In this document: positions 1 through 11,200 of the stretch, piece by piece
How positions within the stretch are numbered: the stretch's first letter is position 1
Layout: each line of letters begins with the position of its first letter
The notes under the pieces: model-generated
The model's input: only the letters and a program-made list of their open reading frames with translations
Databases searched by the model: none
Told to the model about the DNA's origin: nothing
Assembly (NCBI GenBank): GCA_016712035.1
Contig: JADJRT010000012.1
Span: 1 to 64,000, forward strand
Source of the DNA: Flammeovirgaceae bacterium
GTDB lineage: Bacteria > Bacteroidota > Bacteroidia > Cytophagales > Cyclobacteriaceae
Direction of reading: 5' to 3'
Length of the DNA stretch: 64,000 bases
Translations under genes and position numbers: made by a program

Positions 1-2083
1 CATGCTAATAGCCGATAGTAGTTTTTAAAAATGTTCAGCTTTAATCTCTAAAGGAAACCGGGAATTGGTTTTGCGCCAGGCTAATGAACTGGTGCTAACC
101 AAAGAGATGGCGAAACGGTACTTTGGAGCGAAAGATCCAATTGGAAAGATCATGCATGCGGGCGATCAGGAGTATAAAGTGAGCGGTGTACTGCAGGATA
201 TTCCTGACAACTCGCACTTTCAATTTAATGCGATACTTGCTACGGCAACTTTTCCATTTGCCAAACGGGAGAATTTTACGGGCTTTTCTTCTTTTACATT
301 CTTTAAACTGAAGCCGAATACAAATGCAGCGGCCTTAGAAGCCAAATTTCCTAAAATGGTAGATACGTATGCAGCGGCACAGATTGAACGCGACTTAGGT
401 AAATCGTGGGCTGATTATAGAAATGAAGGCAACGGCTATCGTTACTTTTTACAACCGTTGCAAAGCATTCATTTAGATGCCACTAACCTGGAAGCACAAA
501 TGAAACCTTCAGGCAATCGAACTTCTGTATTTATTATGATTGCTGTAGCTATTCTTATTTTGGTTATTGCCTGTATAAACTTTATGAATCTTGCTACTGC
601 ACGTTCATCGGAACGAGCCAAAGAAGTGGGGGTTCGTAAAACTATGGGATCTTTCAGGCAACAACTCATTGGTCAGTTTCTTACCGAATCATTTGTATTA
701 AGTGCCGTGGGGGTATTGCTTGCTGTGTTGATGGTTTACTATTTGTCGCCTCATTTTAACAATCTTACCGGTAAGCAGTTAGTTCTTCCTATCACATTGA
801 TTTCCATTGCCTGTTTAGTGGGTCTCGCAGCTATTGTGGGATTACTGGCGGGCATATATCCATCCTTTGTCCTTTCGGGATTCAATCCTGTGGTTGTTAT
901 GAAAGGAAACTTTACAGGATCGTCAAAAGGGAAATGGATTCGTAATGGGTTGGTGGTTTTTCAGTTTTGGATTTCTATTATGCTGATGATTGGTACCTTG
1001 GTTATTCAGCAGCAGATGGCATTCATTCAGAACAAATCGTTGGGCTTTGATAAAGATCAACTTATGGTTGTTGAAAAGTCTTCACCATGGAAGCCCAAAA
1101 GCAAAAAACTTTTCTAGAAGAGGTCAGAAAAATACCACAGATTGCAAAAGTGGCTGGGTCTTCAGCTATACCTGGAAAAGAGAGTGATTATTTTGGAATT
1201 CAATTTCAACCAGAGGGTTCTTCTGAAATCTTGACAACCAAGAGTATGGTTGTGGCCGATGGGTTGGAAGAAACCTTAGGCTTTACACTGAAGGAAGGTC
1301 GGTTTTTTTCTGATGAGACAGCAGATTCAACGTCTATTATGCTTAATGAAAATGCAGTTAAGGTGATGGGCCTTGAAAACCCGATTGGGCGAAAGTTGAT
1401 TAACATCCGACAGGATAATAATGGCAATCGGATAGAAACTGTTTATACCATTACTGGAATTGTAAACGATTTCAATTTTATCTCGCTGAAAGAAGAAATA
1501 ACCCCCTTAGTGTTGTTAAGTAATGAAGGCTTCGGTAATGGCTCTACATACGTGATGGCGAGGGTAAAAGGAGGGCAAATCCCTGAGGCGATTCAATCCA
1601 TTGAGAAATTATGGAAAGAAATTAACCCTGAGCAATCTTTTAAATTTTCTTTCTTAGATGATAATATAAATGCTCAATATGAAGCTGAGCAGAAATCAGG
1701 GAGGCTTTTCGCTGTCTTTTCTGGTTTGGCGATTTTCGTATCGTGCATCGGATTGTTTGCGCTCTCAGCCTATATAACAAGTCTTCGTACGAAGGAAATT
1801 GGTGTTCGTAAAGTTTTAGGTTCATCAGTTACGGGAGTTGTGATTTTACTTTCGAAAGACTTTACAAAAAATGATTTTGCTTGCCTTCGTTATGGCAGTG
1901 CCTATAGCCTGGTATGTCATGGAGACCTGGTGGCTTCAGAATTTCGCGTATCGGATTACAATTAGCTTGTGGATTATTTTTGTTTCGGGTGCAGCGGCCT
2001 TGTTGATCGCATGGATTACGGTCAGCTATCAATCTATTAAAGCGGCTATTCAAAATCCGGTAGGCTCGCTTCGGAGTCAATAA
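1..2083 (+). CDS. ABC transporter permease, MacB/FtsX type (5' partial, frameshifted)
   Basis: This is the C-terminal part of a two-module MacB/FtsX permease, inner-membrane subunits that couple cytosolic ATP hydrolysis to extracytoplasmic work. The start lies before the window. The first bases encode FSFNL in one frame and KGNREL in another, a break near position 47. A periplasmic MacB_PCD-like stretch (KEMAKRYFG, DPIGK) leads to the first FtsX module at 530-900, with the signature ERAKEVGVRKTMG. A second periplasmic domain and a second FtsX module (TKEIGVRKVLGSS) follow. Further frameshifts lie near 1085 and in the A-run near 1868, where the protein resumes as MILLAFVMAVPIAWYVM. No ATPase gene is adjacent, so substrate and partner are unknown. 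The breaks look like sequencing indels. Confidence 0.85.
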
Positions 2084-2089
2084 ATGTAT

Positions 2090-2551
2090 TTACAATGGGT
2101 TTGATTTTTTATATTCCCATTCCCAAACATCACCATCTTCTTCGTCATGAACGGTGCCGATAAATACGAATCCATTTTTATTCAAAATCCTCGTAGAAGC
2201 GTTATCATTTGTAAGCGTTCTGGCGGTAATTCTCAGGCTGGAGTCGGTCTGTTTTGATAGCATGACTAATTGTCGGCAGATTTCTGTACCAAACCCGTTT
2301 CCTTCAAATTCCTTAAAGGTTGTATACGCTATTTCGATTGTGCCTTCCTTAGGTTTACCTTTATAGCCTCCTGCACCAATCATTTCATTATTGCTGTTTG
2401 AAAAGAAATATCCAATCCAGGGTTTGGTATAACCTACCTTTTTATAGAAGGCTGGGTACACGGCAAGAATTGGAAGACATTCAGGGATATCTCGAAACCT
2501 GGCGTTATTAATTTCATCAATATCAATGGGTATTAATTTTAGATTATGCAT
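2090..2551 (-). CDS. GNAT-family N-acetyltransferase (RimJ/RimL-like)
   Basis: The product is about 153 residues and resembles GNAT acetyltransferases, which move an acetyl group from acetyl-CoA to an amine. The acceptor is unknown. The acetyl-CoA region is visible as EGNGFGTEIC, a variant of the Q/R-x-x-G-x-G/A loop, followed by the late NDNASTRILNKNGF motif typical of the RimJ/RimL subgroup. The frame is open to 2608, but I chose the ATG at 2551 (MHNLKLIPID) because the fold starts there and the extra 19 residues are not family-like. It is convergent with the permease, 6 bases away. Intact, with no frameshift. Confidence 0.85.
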   Translation of the reverse strand: MHNLKLIPIDIDEINNARFRDIPECLPILAVYPAFYKKVGYTKPWIGYFFSNSNNEMIGAGGYKGKPKEGTIEIAYTTFKEFEGNGFGTEICRQLVMLSKQTDSSLRITARTLTNDNASTRILNKNGFVFIGTVHDEEDGDVWEWEYKKSNPL

Positions 2552-2643
2552 AGCGGACCGAATGGATGTCCAAGACAAAGTAGTAAATTGTCTGTTGAAC
2601 ATAACCAATGAAAGCAGAAGAATTACTATTGAATTTCAGAACT

Positions 2644-5051
2644 ATGAAAATTTTAACCGAATTTGCGTGACTGGTCTAGTCCTCATTTATGCCTGTTCTC
2701 CTACAGAAAGACAAATTGGTGACAATCTGTATCAACGGATTTCAGCACTTCCATCGATAGAAGGAAAATCTCAATATTTAACTTCTCCGTTTGTTACAGC
2801 AGGCGACCGTGTTTACCTGGTAGGACACCAAGATGGATCGTTCCCTGATCTTGGCTGGCACATTACGGGTGAGATGGGAGGAATCTGGGATCATCCAATC
2901 AAGTTAATGGATGGCTTCACTGCATCTATTACAACCCGTAATAATACATTTTGTGTGGATCAAGCAAAGAAGTTTACAAACTACCCAATGGCAAATTCTC
3001 ATCGGTTCGAATGGGAGCAAGAACAAATAGCGATAGATAGGTTTCAGTTTATTCCCGATGGCATGGAAGGGGCGATCGTTGAATATCGAATCACAAATAA
3101 TAGTTCGGAGACGAAGGAACTAGAATTCACTTTTACCGGTATGGTTGATCTTCGGCCTACATGGTTGGGAGAGCGAACGCAGATGATAGATGCCGAGGAC
3201 CTAATTGAATACGATGAAAGTGTATCAACTGTTTTGGCAAAGGATAGTTTGAATCCATGGTATGTAGCGTTTGGATCAACCCTAGCCGCCAGCAAGTTCT
3301 CTGACCAAAGTGAAAATTGTGTAATGAAAAATCGAACTGGTCTGGGTAAGAATGCAACACTTGCCTATGTAATTTCAATCCAACCGGGTGACGACAAAAG
3401 TATTCCCATATACATAGCCGGCTCGTATACCTCAGAGGATTCGGTTCTAAAAACCTTAGCGTTATTGAAAAAAGAGGGTGGCTCTAAACTTGATCAAAAG
3501 ATTGCGCGCTATCAGCAAATAGATGCAGCCTCGAGGCTAATCATTCCCGAAAAGGAAATAGAAAAAATGTATAGCTGGTTGAAGTATAATACGGATTGGT
3601 TGATTCGCGATGTTCCGGAGCAGGGCAGAAGTATCTCAGCAGGTTTACCTGATTACCCTTGGTGGTTTGCGCCGACATGACGTATTCGCTACCGGGTATT
3701 CTGGCTACCGGGGATCATGAACTTGCGAAAAACTCTATTCAATTACTATATAAACTTTCAAAAGGTGAGAATAATAATGGACGAATCGTTCATGAAGTCT
3801 CAACTAATGGCGTGGTATTTAATCCAGGTAACGTTAATGAAGCAGCCCAGGCGATCACCATGCTTAAAGTATATATGGATTGGACGGGCGACAAAGAATT
3901 ACTCACTCAACTCTATCCGGAAGTGAAGAAGGGAATCAGTTGGTTGCTTGGTGAAATGGATCCTGATAAAAATGGCTATCCGAATGGAAATGGCATGATG
4001 GAAATTCCTGGATTGGACACCGAGATGATTGATGTCGTAGTTTACACACAACAGGCACTTGGCAGTGCAGCGGAATTGGCCCGGATACTGGGTGATACAA
4101 ACGCTGCCGCTGAGTACCAAAAGAAAGCGACTGAACTTAAATCTAAAATAAATTCTGAATGGTGGAGTGAAAAGGATAAATCGTATGGCGACTTCAGAGG
4201 AAGTAGGGAAGAGGCAGTGCCTATTTTAGAGGCTGCCCTTATCAGAGCGGATACGCTACATAAGCCTTGGGAAGAAGAATTGAAGGAAACAAAACGAAAT
4301 CTTATGAAGCGTTCAGCGGACACGAGCCGCATGTTATTTATCATAACTGGGTAGTTAACACGCCTATGGAAACTGGTGTAGCGGATTTTGATAAAGGAAG
4401 AGCTGCGCTTGTAACCACTACCAAGTATGAGAATCCCTTTGGCGTTTATGTTACGGGGATTGACCGAACCGAAGAACCAGATAGTGCCGTACTTAAATCC
4501 AGAAAGAAAACATTTTCATATATCGGAGCGGTAATGACCTTACCTACTGGGGTGCAAGCCATTGCGTCAGCTAGATATGGGACCCCTGATCAATCACTGG
4601 GATACATAAAAAAACTTTATCAATCTTTCAGCTATGCCTTGCCGGGCTCTATGTATGAAGTATCACCCGATTTTGGTATGATCACCCAGGCCTGGAATAT
4701 TTACGGTGTGGCCGTTCCTATTATCAATTATTTTTTTGGAATTCAGCCTCGGGCCTATGAACAGACAATTTCATTTCACCCAATCTTCCCGCTTCATGGA
4801 ATGATGTTTCCATCGAGCGAGTAAAAATTGGCGATAACTATTTAAACCTGGCTATTCGTAAAACTCCGGAATACAAGGAATATACAATCCATCAAACTTT
4901 ACCTGTGTGGAACTTAGTAATAGATATTAAAAATGCTTCGAAAGTGATTGTTAATGGCAATGAGATTAATCTTAAATCGCTTGAACAAAACATTCTTAAA
5001 CTGAACGGTGCTGAAAATCAGATTTTGATTTACGAAACATCAATCAAATAA
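2644..5051 (+). CDS. Secreted six-hairpin glycosidase / glycogen-debranching-like lipoprotein (frameshifted)
   Basis: A roughly 800-residue lipoprotein. The ATG at 2644 opens a signal peptide whose continuation, one frame over after about 2664, is GLVLIYACSP, a good lipobox with the lipidated Cys. An N-terminal beta-rich domain is followed by an (alpha/alpha)6 catalytic domain of the glycogen-debranching/GH15-like kind, with YPWW, ADMTYSLPG and an aromatic-rich toroid (GNVNEAAQAI, MMEIPGLDTEMIDV). A beta-sandwich tail ends in YETSIK. Frameshifts lie near 2664, 3668 (YPWWF to ADMTYS), 4312 and 4785, and all flanking frames are family-like. The likely role is alpha-glucan or other oligosaccharide breakdown outside the inner membrane. 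The exact GH family cannot be fixed by eye. The stop overlaps the convergent gene by 12 bases. Confidence 0.75.
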
Positions 5052-5738
5052 AGTCAAATTACCAAATTGATCAGTGGCCGGGGTCGGTACGATGAGTAAA
5101 GGACTTTCTGAAGTGGGTGAATTAATTCCGTGCGATACGGTGTATCCCTCCAGGTCATTCTTCTCCGATGGTTTTAATAATCCATAAAGTGTTTCAAATG
5201 TTGATTCTTTACTAAGCCAAACCTCTTCTTCTTTACGACTAAAAATTACCGGCATTCTTTCCGTTACCGGAGAAACCGTTTCATTGGCAACAACGGTAAT
5301 AATTGTAAACGTGTGATATGCCTGTCCTTCCGAATCCTCATACTCTTCCCAGATTCCCGCAAAGGATGCGATTTTTTTTGATTTTAAAACAAAGCGCCAG
5401 GGGATCGAAGTCTTTTTCCCTACTTTTTTCCACGCATAAAAACCATCGGCTGGTATGATACAACGGGAGCGCATTAAACTTTTCTTGAATATAGGTTTAT
5501 CTTGAATCAACTCGGCCCGCGTGTTTATTATCCGTTCAGCCAGCGTTCTATTTTTTGCCCATTGAGGCGCTGAACCCCAATAGAAAAAAGAGAATCCCTC
5601 CGTACTTTCGTGGGTGATAACCGGCAATAGCTGCGTGGGGGCAGCATTATACCGTGGTTTATATCCCAGAGGCTCTGATATTTGAAATCGCTCCATCAAT
5701 TGTGCTGCAGATGCATGGATGGAGTACCGTTCGATCAT
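5040..5738 (-). CDS. HMCES/YedK (SRAP) family protein lacking catalytic residues
   Basis: A 232-residue SRAP-fold protein. Active members use Cys2 to form a protein-DNA crosslink at abasic sites in single-stranded DNA. Family motifs are clear: RYNAAPTQ (29-36), NTRAE (72-76), RCIIPADGFYAW (92-103), FAGIWEEY, ERMPVIF (160-166). The start at 5738 gives a 4-base ATGA overlap with the upstream gene and aligns MIERYS with the family start MCGRYS. Thus Cys2 is Ile. The Glu of the GFYEW motif (YedK E105) is Ala102, and the His of HxRMP (H160) is Thr159, whereas the conserved Asn (N72) is kept. The fold seems intact, so this may be a non-catalytic DNA-binding paralogue rather than a decaying gene. 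Confidence 0.85.
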   Translation of the reverse strand: MIERYSIHASAAQLMERFQISEPLGYKPRYNAAPTQLLPVITHESTEGFSFFYWGSAPQWAKNRTLAERIINTRAELIQDKPIFKKSLMRSRCIIPADGFYAWKKVGKKTSIPWRFVLKSKKIASFAGIWEEYEDSEGQAYHTFTIITVVANETVSPVTERMPVIFSRKEEEVWLSKESTFETLYGLLKPSEKNDLEGYTVSHGINSPTSESPLLIVPTPATDQFGNLTLFD

Positions 5739-6683
5739 AGAGATTGGATAAACTGTAAGGCTCTTAGTTCGGACCAATATAAATTATTTTTATTGAATTG
5801 TGCGAAACCGACATGACCACCCCGTGCTGGATACTCAAACGAAATGAACGTTACATTCGACTCCTTATCCGGATAACAATCTTCACTGAGAAAGGGATCG
5901 TTCATTGCATTAACCACCAGCATTGGTCGCTGTATATTGGAAAGAAATCGGCTTGCGCTGCACTGTTCATAGTAATCGAATGCATCGCGAAACCCGTGGA
6001 GTGGTGCGGTATAGACATTGTCGAATTCTAAAAGAGTCTTGATTTTATTTAGTGGCTTGTGATCAATTTCACTCATGATCTCTGATTTTTCAAGGACCTT
6101 CTTTTAAACTCTTTAAAAATCGTTGCGAGTAAATCCAGTTTGAGGATTCAGAAATTTTTTCGCAGCTGCTTCTTAGGTTTAGTGGTAGTGAAAATGTAGC
6201 GCCTTTCTTTACAATAGGATTAAGGTTGGCACCTTGTTCTCCCAGATATTTTAACGTTAGATTTCCACCTAAGCTAAATCCAATTAAATTAATTTCATCA
6301 TAGCCGCACCTTATCGCGTGTTGGACAACACAATCAAGATCATCGGTCGCGCCACTATGGTAAAATCTAACTTGGCGATTCATTTCTCCGCTGCAACCCC
6401 GGTAGTTCCAGGCAAGGGCATCATAGCCATGGGAATAGAAAACCTTTGCCATCCCCCTCATATAGGATCGATCGCTATTGCCTTCCAAGCCATGCGATAT
6501 AATAACCAGTTTTTTAGAACCTTGCTTAAGCCAATCTAAATCCAGAAAATCATTATCTGGAGTAGCGATTCGTTCGCGTACATAATTTATACCCAGTACT
6601 TTTCGAAACAATGAGGGGTAGATGGTTTCGAAATGATTGGTGAAAAGTAGCGTTGGGGGGGTATAGGGATGCATGCCTACCAA
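5735..6683 (-). CDS. YheT-type alpha/beta hydrolase (one frameshift)
   Basis: An approximately 315-residue alpha/beta hydrolase of the YheT group, cytosolic, with unknown ester or lipid substrate. The catalytic set is visible across two frames: nucleophile Ser in GFSLGGN, acid Asp in NAMNDPF, and His in GGHVGF. The HGLEGNSDRSYMRGM and WNYRGCSGE segments are characteristic of the subgroup. The frame breaks near 6080, between FLKSLKE and MSEIDHKPLNKIK. The start at 6683 overlaps the DinB gene by 7 bases, and a second ATG at 6674 avoids the overlap. It is co-directional with the DinB and SRAP genes, with overlapping ends, so probably co-transcribed. Confidence 0.85.
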
Positions 6684-7201
6684 CCCATTCGTTTCCTGAG
6701 TTCTGTTATGTGAGCCAGATGATGATCACCGTGCCACGCGTACATACCGATCAGGTTATGAAGGGCAACATGCTTCTGGGTATCGGGATGTATGAATTGT
6801 TTTTGTAATTGATCAGGCAAAATTGATTTTAGCAAAACAACCCACTTGGCGTGGAGCGATTTCAAAAGCGAAATGGATATCTCAGGCGAAGCCAAAGTTT
6901 CTCCGGTTTGCGCCCATGCTTTTTCATCGTAGGCTTTTATGACAGGAGTCGATTCAGTAAGCATCCACTTTACGCGGATGTATGCATTCATATGACTATC
7001 GGCAACATGATGAATTACCTGCCGTACCGTCCAACCGCCATCCCGATAAGGAGTATCTAACTGCGCGTTCGTTAAATTTTTGCACTCCCCTTGAATGCGA
7101 TCAGGGAACGATTGAATTCGCTGAATGAAATTTTTAAGTTCTTCTGACGTATGAGATTCCTGAGCAGCAAATTTCCCTATTGGATAACGAACATCTTCCA
7201 T
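6677..7201 (-). CDS. DinB/YfiT-family putative metal-dependent hydrolase
   Basis: A 174-residue four-helix-bundle protein of the DinB superfamily, YfiT-like branch. Its start RYPIGKF and the segments YRDGGWTVRQVIHHVADSH and YAWHGDHHLAHI are the family hallmarks. The His residues in the last two supply the metal site. Firmicute relatives (BstA) act as bacillithiol-S-transferases, but the thiol used by Bacteroidota is not settled, so the substrate is left open. The gene is intact and heads the three-gene DinB/YheT/SRAP unit. Confidence 0.88.
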   Translation of the reverse strand: MEDVRYPIGKFAAQESHTSEELKNFIQRIQSFPDRIQGECKNLTNAQLDTPYRDGGWTVRQVIHHVADSHMNAYIRVKWMLTESTPVIKAYDEKAWAQTGETLASPEISISLLKSLHAKWVVLLKSILPDQLQKQFIHPDTQKHVALHNLIGMYAWHGDHHLAHITELRKRMGW

Positions 7202-7267
7202 AGTGGTAAATCTAACGTAGATAAGTAGGATGCAAAAACGAAAAAATAAAATAGCGGATGATACGGT

Positions 7268-8086
7268 TTACTTATTAAGTTCTTTAACGGCTTCTTTTAG
7301 TTGATCATCATCGTAGCCTTTATTTAACTTAACCGGATTGGTTTTCTTCTTTCGTTTTTTCTTAACGCGAATATTAGTAAACTCAATAAGCAGTGAAAAC
7401 GCAACGGCAAAGTAAATGTACCCTTTCGGGATTTCCTGATGCAAACCCTCTAATAACAAAGTAAAGCCAATTAGAATTAAGAACCCTAAGGCAAGCACTT
7501 CCATGGATGGATGGTCTTTAATAAAATTACTAATAGAGCCAGAGAAGAACATCATTACAAAAATGGATACAATTACGGCTATAATCATAATGATAACTTG
7601 CTCGGGTGGCACAATACCGACAGCTGTTAAAATAGAATCGAAGGAGAAAATAATATCTAGTAAGATAATTTGCACGATAGTGCCGGCAAAGGTGACCACT
7701 GCCGCTTTAGGCCCGTCCTCCTCATCATCATCACCTTCCATTTCATGATTTATTTCTAAAGTACTTTTAGCAATGAGGAACAACCCGCCAAATCCCAGGA
7801 TTAAATCTTTACCACTAAAACTCATGTCGTGAGAGATTAAGAAATTCGCGGGCACCGTAAACAAGGGTTCCACAAATCCGATAATCCAGGTAATACCAAG
7901 TAGCAAAGCAATCCGCACAAACATGGCTAAGGCCAACCCCACATTGCGGGCCTTGGGTCGTTGTTCTTCAGGCAACTTGTTTGAGACAATGGAAATGAAA
8001 ATGATATTGTCAATACCCAAAACTATTTCCAGAAAGCAAAGCGTAAGGAGGGCTAGCCAAGTGTCGGCTTTCAGAAATATTTCCAT
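7268..8086 (-). CDS. TerC-family integral membrane protein
   Basis: A 272-residue inner-membrane protein of the TerC/Alx family, associated with manganese or other metal export and membrane metalation. The paired family motifs are present: EIVLGIDNIIFI near the N-terminus and DIIFSFDSILTAVG in the middle, with acidic residues inside membrane helices. About seven transmembrane segments are visible. A strongly acidic loop (EGDDDEEDG) separates the halves, and the tail is very basic (KKKRKKKTNP), as expected for a cytosolic C-terminus. It is followed by the DinB gene after 66 bases. I see no metal riboswitch-like structure in its short leader. Confidence 0.9.
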   Translation of the reverse strand: MEIFLKADTWLALLTLCFLEIVLGIDNIIFISIVSNKLPEEQRPKARNVGLALAMFVRIALLLGITWIIGFVEPLFTVPANFLISHDMSFSGKDLILGFGGLFLIAKSTLEINHEMEGDDDEEDGPKAAVVTFAGTIVQIILLDIIFSFDSILTAVGIVPPEQVIIMIIAVIVSIFVMMFFSGSISNFIKDHPSMEVLALGFLILIGFTLLLEGLHQEIPKGYIYFAVAFSLLIEFTNIRVKKKRKKKTNPVKLNKGYDDDQLKEAVKELNK

Positions 8087-8168
8087 TCCTAGTTACTAAA
8101 GTTTGTTATTAAATTAAACGTTCAAATTAGGTAAAGGAACTTACATTTGAAACTGCCGTTAACAAAAG

Positions 8169-8203
8169 AAAAGAGGCTTTTTTCATTTAAAAAGCCTCTT
8201 TTT
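8169..8203 (-). terminator. Rho-independent terminator of the TIR-STAND operon
   Basis: A hairpin with an extended stem: AAAAGAGGCTTTTT pairs with AAAAAGCCTCTTTT across a short loop, with T-rich sequence on both sides. It lies 26 bases past the stop of the giant T9SS protein gene and closes the operon that starts at 24758. Its symmetry means it could also work on the opposite strand. Confidence 0.8.
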
Positions 8204-8228
8204 CATTAAATACCTTACCTCTATTTAG

Positions 8229-11200
8229 TTATTTATGTACAACCATTACCTTCTTCCTAACCACACCCGCTTTACCCGTTCCTATTTGAACTATGTAAAT
8301 GCCTTCAGATAGATTTTGCGTGTTAATTGATTTACGCTGTTCCCCTTTTTCAAAGAACAATTCCTGTATAGGTCGGCCCAGTTGATCAATAAGGTTTACC
8401 GATAATGGACTTTCTGATTTATTAGGAAGTTCAATCACAAAACTTTCATTGGCCGGGTTTGGATACATTTGAATGCCTTCCATAAAATCAATAATACTAG
8501 TTGTTACATTTGGATTAGGCAGATTAGCGGGATTCAAATCAAGCCCGGCCTGATAAACTTCTTTCGTTACTTCATCTTGAACAAAAGCAATAATGGCCAG
8601 GTCCGTAACGTCAATTTGATTATTCTCAATCCGCATACTATCCGTTACGATAACCGTTGTATTCTGCGCCATGGGAGAAGCGAGTGATCGTCCGGCTGCC
8701 GATGAGATTAATTTGCGTAACACAAATTCGTTCGTGCCTACTGTTTTTTCCACCACGGCAATTTGAAGTAGTGGCTTCTTGTCGGCTGGGATATTGACTA
8801 ACGAAGTAACCGAGATAGAAACTTTTAAATAGTTCGGATCAGTAGTAGGTAATGTACTTACCGCAAGTGTATACGGAGAATTTTTTAGGGCTTGCTTGTT
8901 AAATCGACCCTGAATCCAGGCGGGTTGATCAAAACGGCCATCGCTAAAGCCATCTACATAACCGCGAGGAACATATTGATCGGTGTAAGGAATTCCATAA
9001 TATCCCGCACGTGCCGAGGGATCAATGGTATTGATCTGATAGTTTGGATCGGCCCCTGGAAAACCGATATGATATTGAATTTTGGCAGTTTCATTACCGG
9101 GAATAACCTTAAAGGCTACGTTATTGCTGGTATAGCCCGGATCACTTTCATTGGTGAAATTCTCAACCAACGAAATTCGATTGCGACTTGAAATGTTAAC
9201 ATTATTGAATGCAATACCTTCCAATTCACGATCGCCATTAGTTTGAAATGCCATCCGGAATCTAACCTTGGCACGTTCACCCAAGGTAAGGTCACCAATG
9301 TTATCCAAGGCTCTGCGTGCTTGCACGAGTGTGTCGCGATCGGGATTGTCTTCCAGATCTTGCGAATCGCCCGACCAACCTACTGGACTGCTACCAATAT
9401 TACCGGCAAAGAATCCGGACGTGTTAAACCAGTTGATACCTGAATCAACATTTCCGGTAGGTCTCCAGGTTAGTCCATTGTCATCGGAATATTCCAACAC
9501 AGCACCATCAAAATTTTCTTGCGTGTTAATGACCATATCCATGGAAATTACTGGTAGTTCAATTCCTTCAATATTTAGACACGGGCTGTTTAAGAATGAT
9601 TTCTCGTTGGCCGAATAATCTCCTGCAGTGTTTGTAACCCAACCTGGGCTGGTTAGTTTACTTTTTAGGGTGGAGGTTGCTTGCGCAAACTGCCAGCTTG
9701 AGTTTCCATTCACATCCTCCACTGTCCAATATCCTTTACCACCATCAACACTGGCCATAGAGTAAGGCGCAGCCGTTGTATGGGTCAGATATTCTAAAAT
9801 GGTTACATTTTTTGTGAAAGGATTATTGCAACCGGCCGCAGTAAATGATGTTACCGTTACCGGATAGGCACCGGGCCCTGGAAATGCATGAACCGGATCT
9901 TTAATTGTTCCGCCTTCTGGAGCTGGGCTAGCGGCTGGCCTTTGGAATCGTTACTCCGTCTCCAAAATCCCAAGAGAATTCAGCTACTGGGATATCCGTG
10001 GTGGTATTGAATGTAGAATTATCTCCATCACATATCAAATTAGCAGCAAAGTTTGGCTTGGGATTTTGTCCTACCAAAACAGTTTTAGAAAATTCATTCT
10101 TACAATCAACACTGTTTACAACAGTTAAACCGATCGTATAGGGTGCGTTTGCGGTATTGAGTCCATAATTATAGGTTTGAATATTAGAAGTGGTTACAGA
10201 ATCGATCTGTGTGTCGCCATAAGTCCAAACATAGAGATCATAAGGTACAGCCCCATCTAAAGGTCCGGTTAAAGTAAAATCGCGGTCCTCGCAGATATTG
10301 GTATTGGTGAAAATTGCAACGGGGGCAGGTTTTATTTCTATATCCACCGGGGTAGTATTGCCTCTGCAACCTTTAAATTGCTGTTGAACAAGAAATGTTT
10401 TGTTGATAGGGACAAGGCCGGTTACGCCTGGTGCCACAAAGGTCCAATTAATTGAATCGATAGGAACAGTAGGAACTAAGGCCTCATACCAAATAGGTTT
10501 ATCTGCCGATCCACTAGGACTTCCACTAATAGTAAATGTGCCGGGCGCCTGACAATAGGCAACGTCCGGAGCAATTGGAGCATCGGGTTTTTTTACCCAA
10601 GTGAAATTTCTATTTACTGTACTAGGGCAACCATTGAAATCATTATAAGCCATTGTAACTGTAAGTGGTCTTTGATCAGGACCAACTAAAGAGGGGTGAG
10701 CGGGATTAAAGTCACTGTTATTTGTACCCGACAAAGAGCCAGAAAATGCCACGGGAGCTATAGTAAAATTAGTTGTAGTATAACCAGGTTCTGAGGAGGA
10801 AAGGGTAATGGGTGCTCCATCAGCGCAGATGTTTGCATTTTCGTTATTCCTACAATGTTTGGTGCTTGGGTCATTATTAAGAACTTCAAAAAAGTTGCCA
10901 AGGTTGTAAGACTTTCGTTACCGAATGCATCTTTTCCAAAAACATCAAACGTTAATCCTCTATAGCCAAAGCCATAATTGTTTCTTACAACATCTAAATT
11001 AAGTGTATGTCGTTGGTGGTACAAAGATAGGAGTCCGGTTTGAATATCCAGCACTGGCGCAGCTGCTTGTGAATTGAATGTTAAAGGATATGATGCCCAG
11101 GCGGCATATCCACGGATAGGAGTTCAACAAATCGGTAAGGCAGTAATCGGAGCTACAATAAGAAACCCCATTATAAAGGCGTAGAAGCGAAGTCTGGTAA

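Noticed and set aside
7503..7748. Plus-strand open frame opposite the TerC gene
   Set aside because: Antisense to membrane-helix codons of an intact TerC gene; its Ile/Thr/Ser-rich translation is a typical shadow.
9268..9618. Plus-strand open frames within the giant T9SS gene
   Set aside because: Low-complexity, Ser/Pro-rich translations antisense to recognisable domains; the minus-strand reading shows a T9SS protein.
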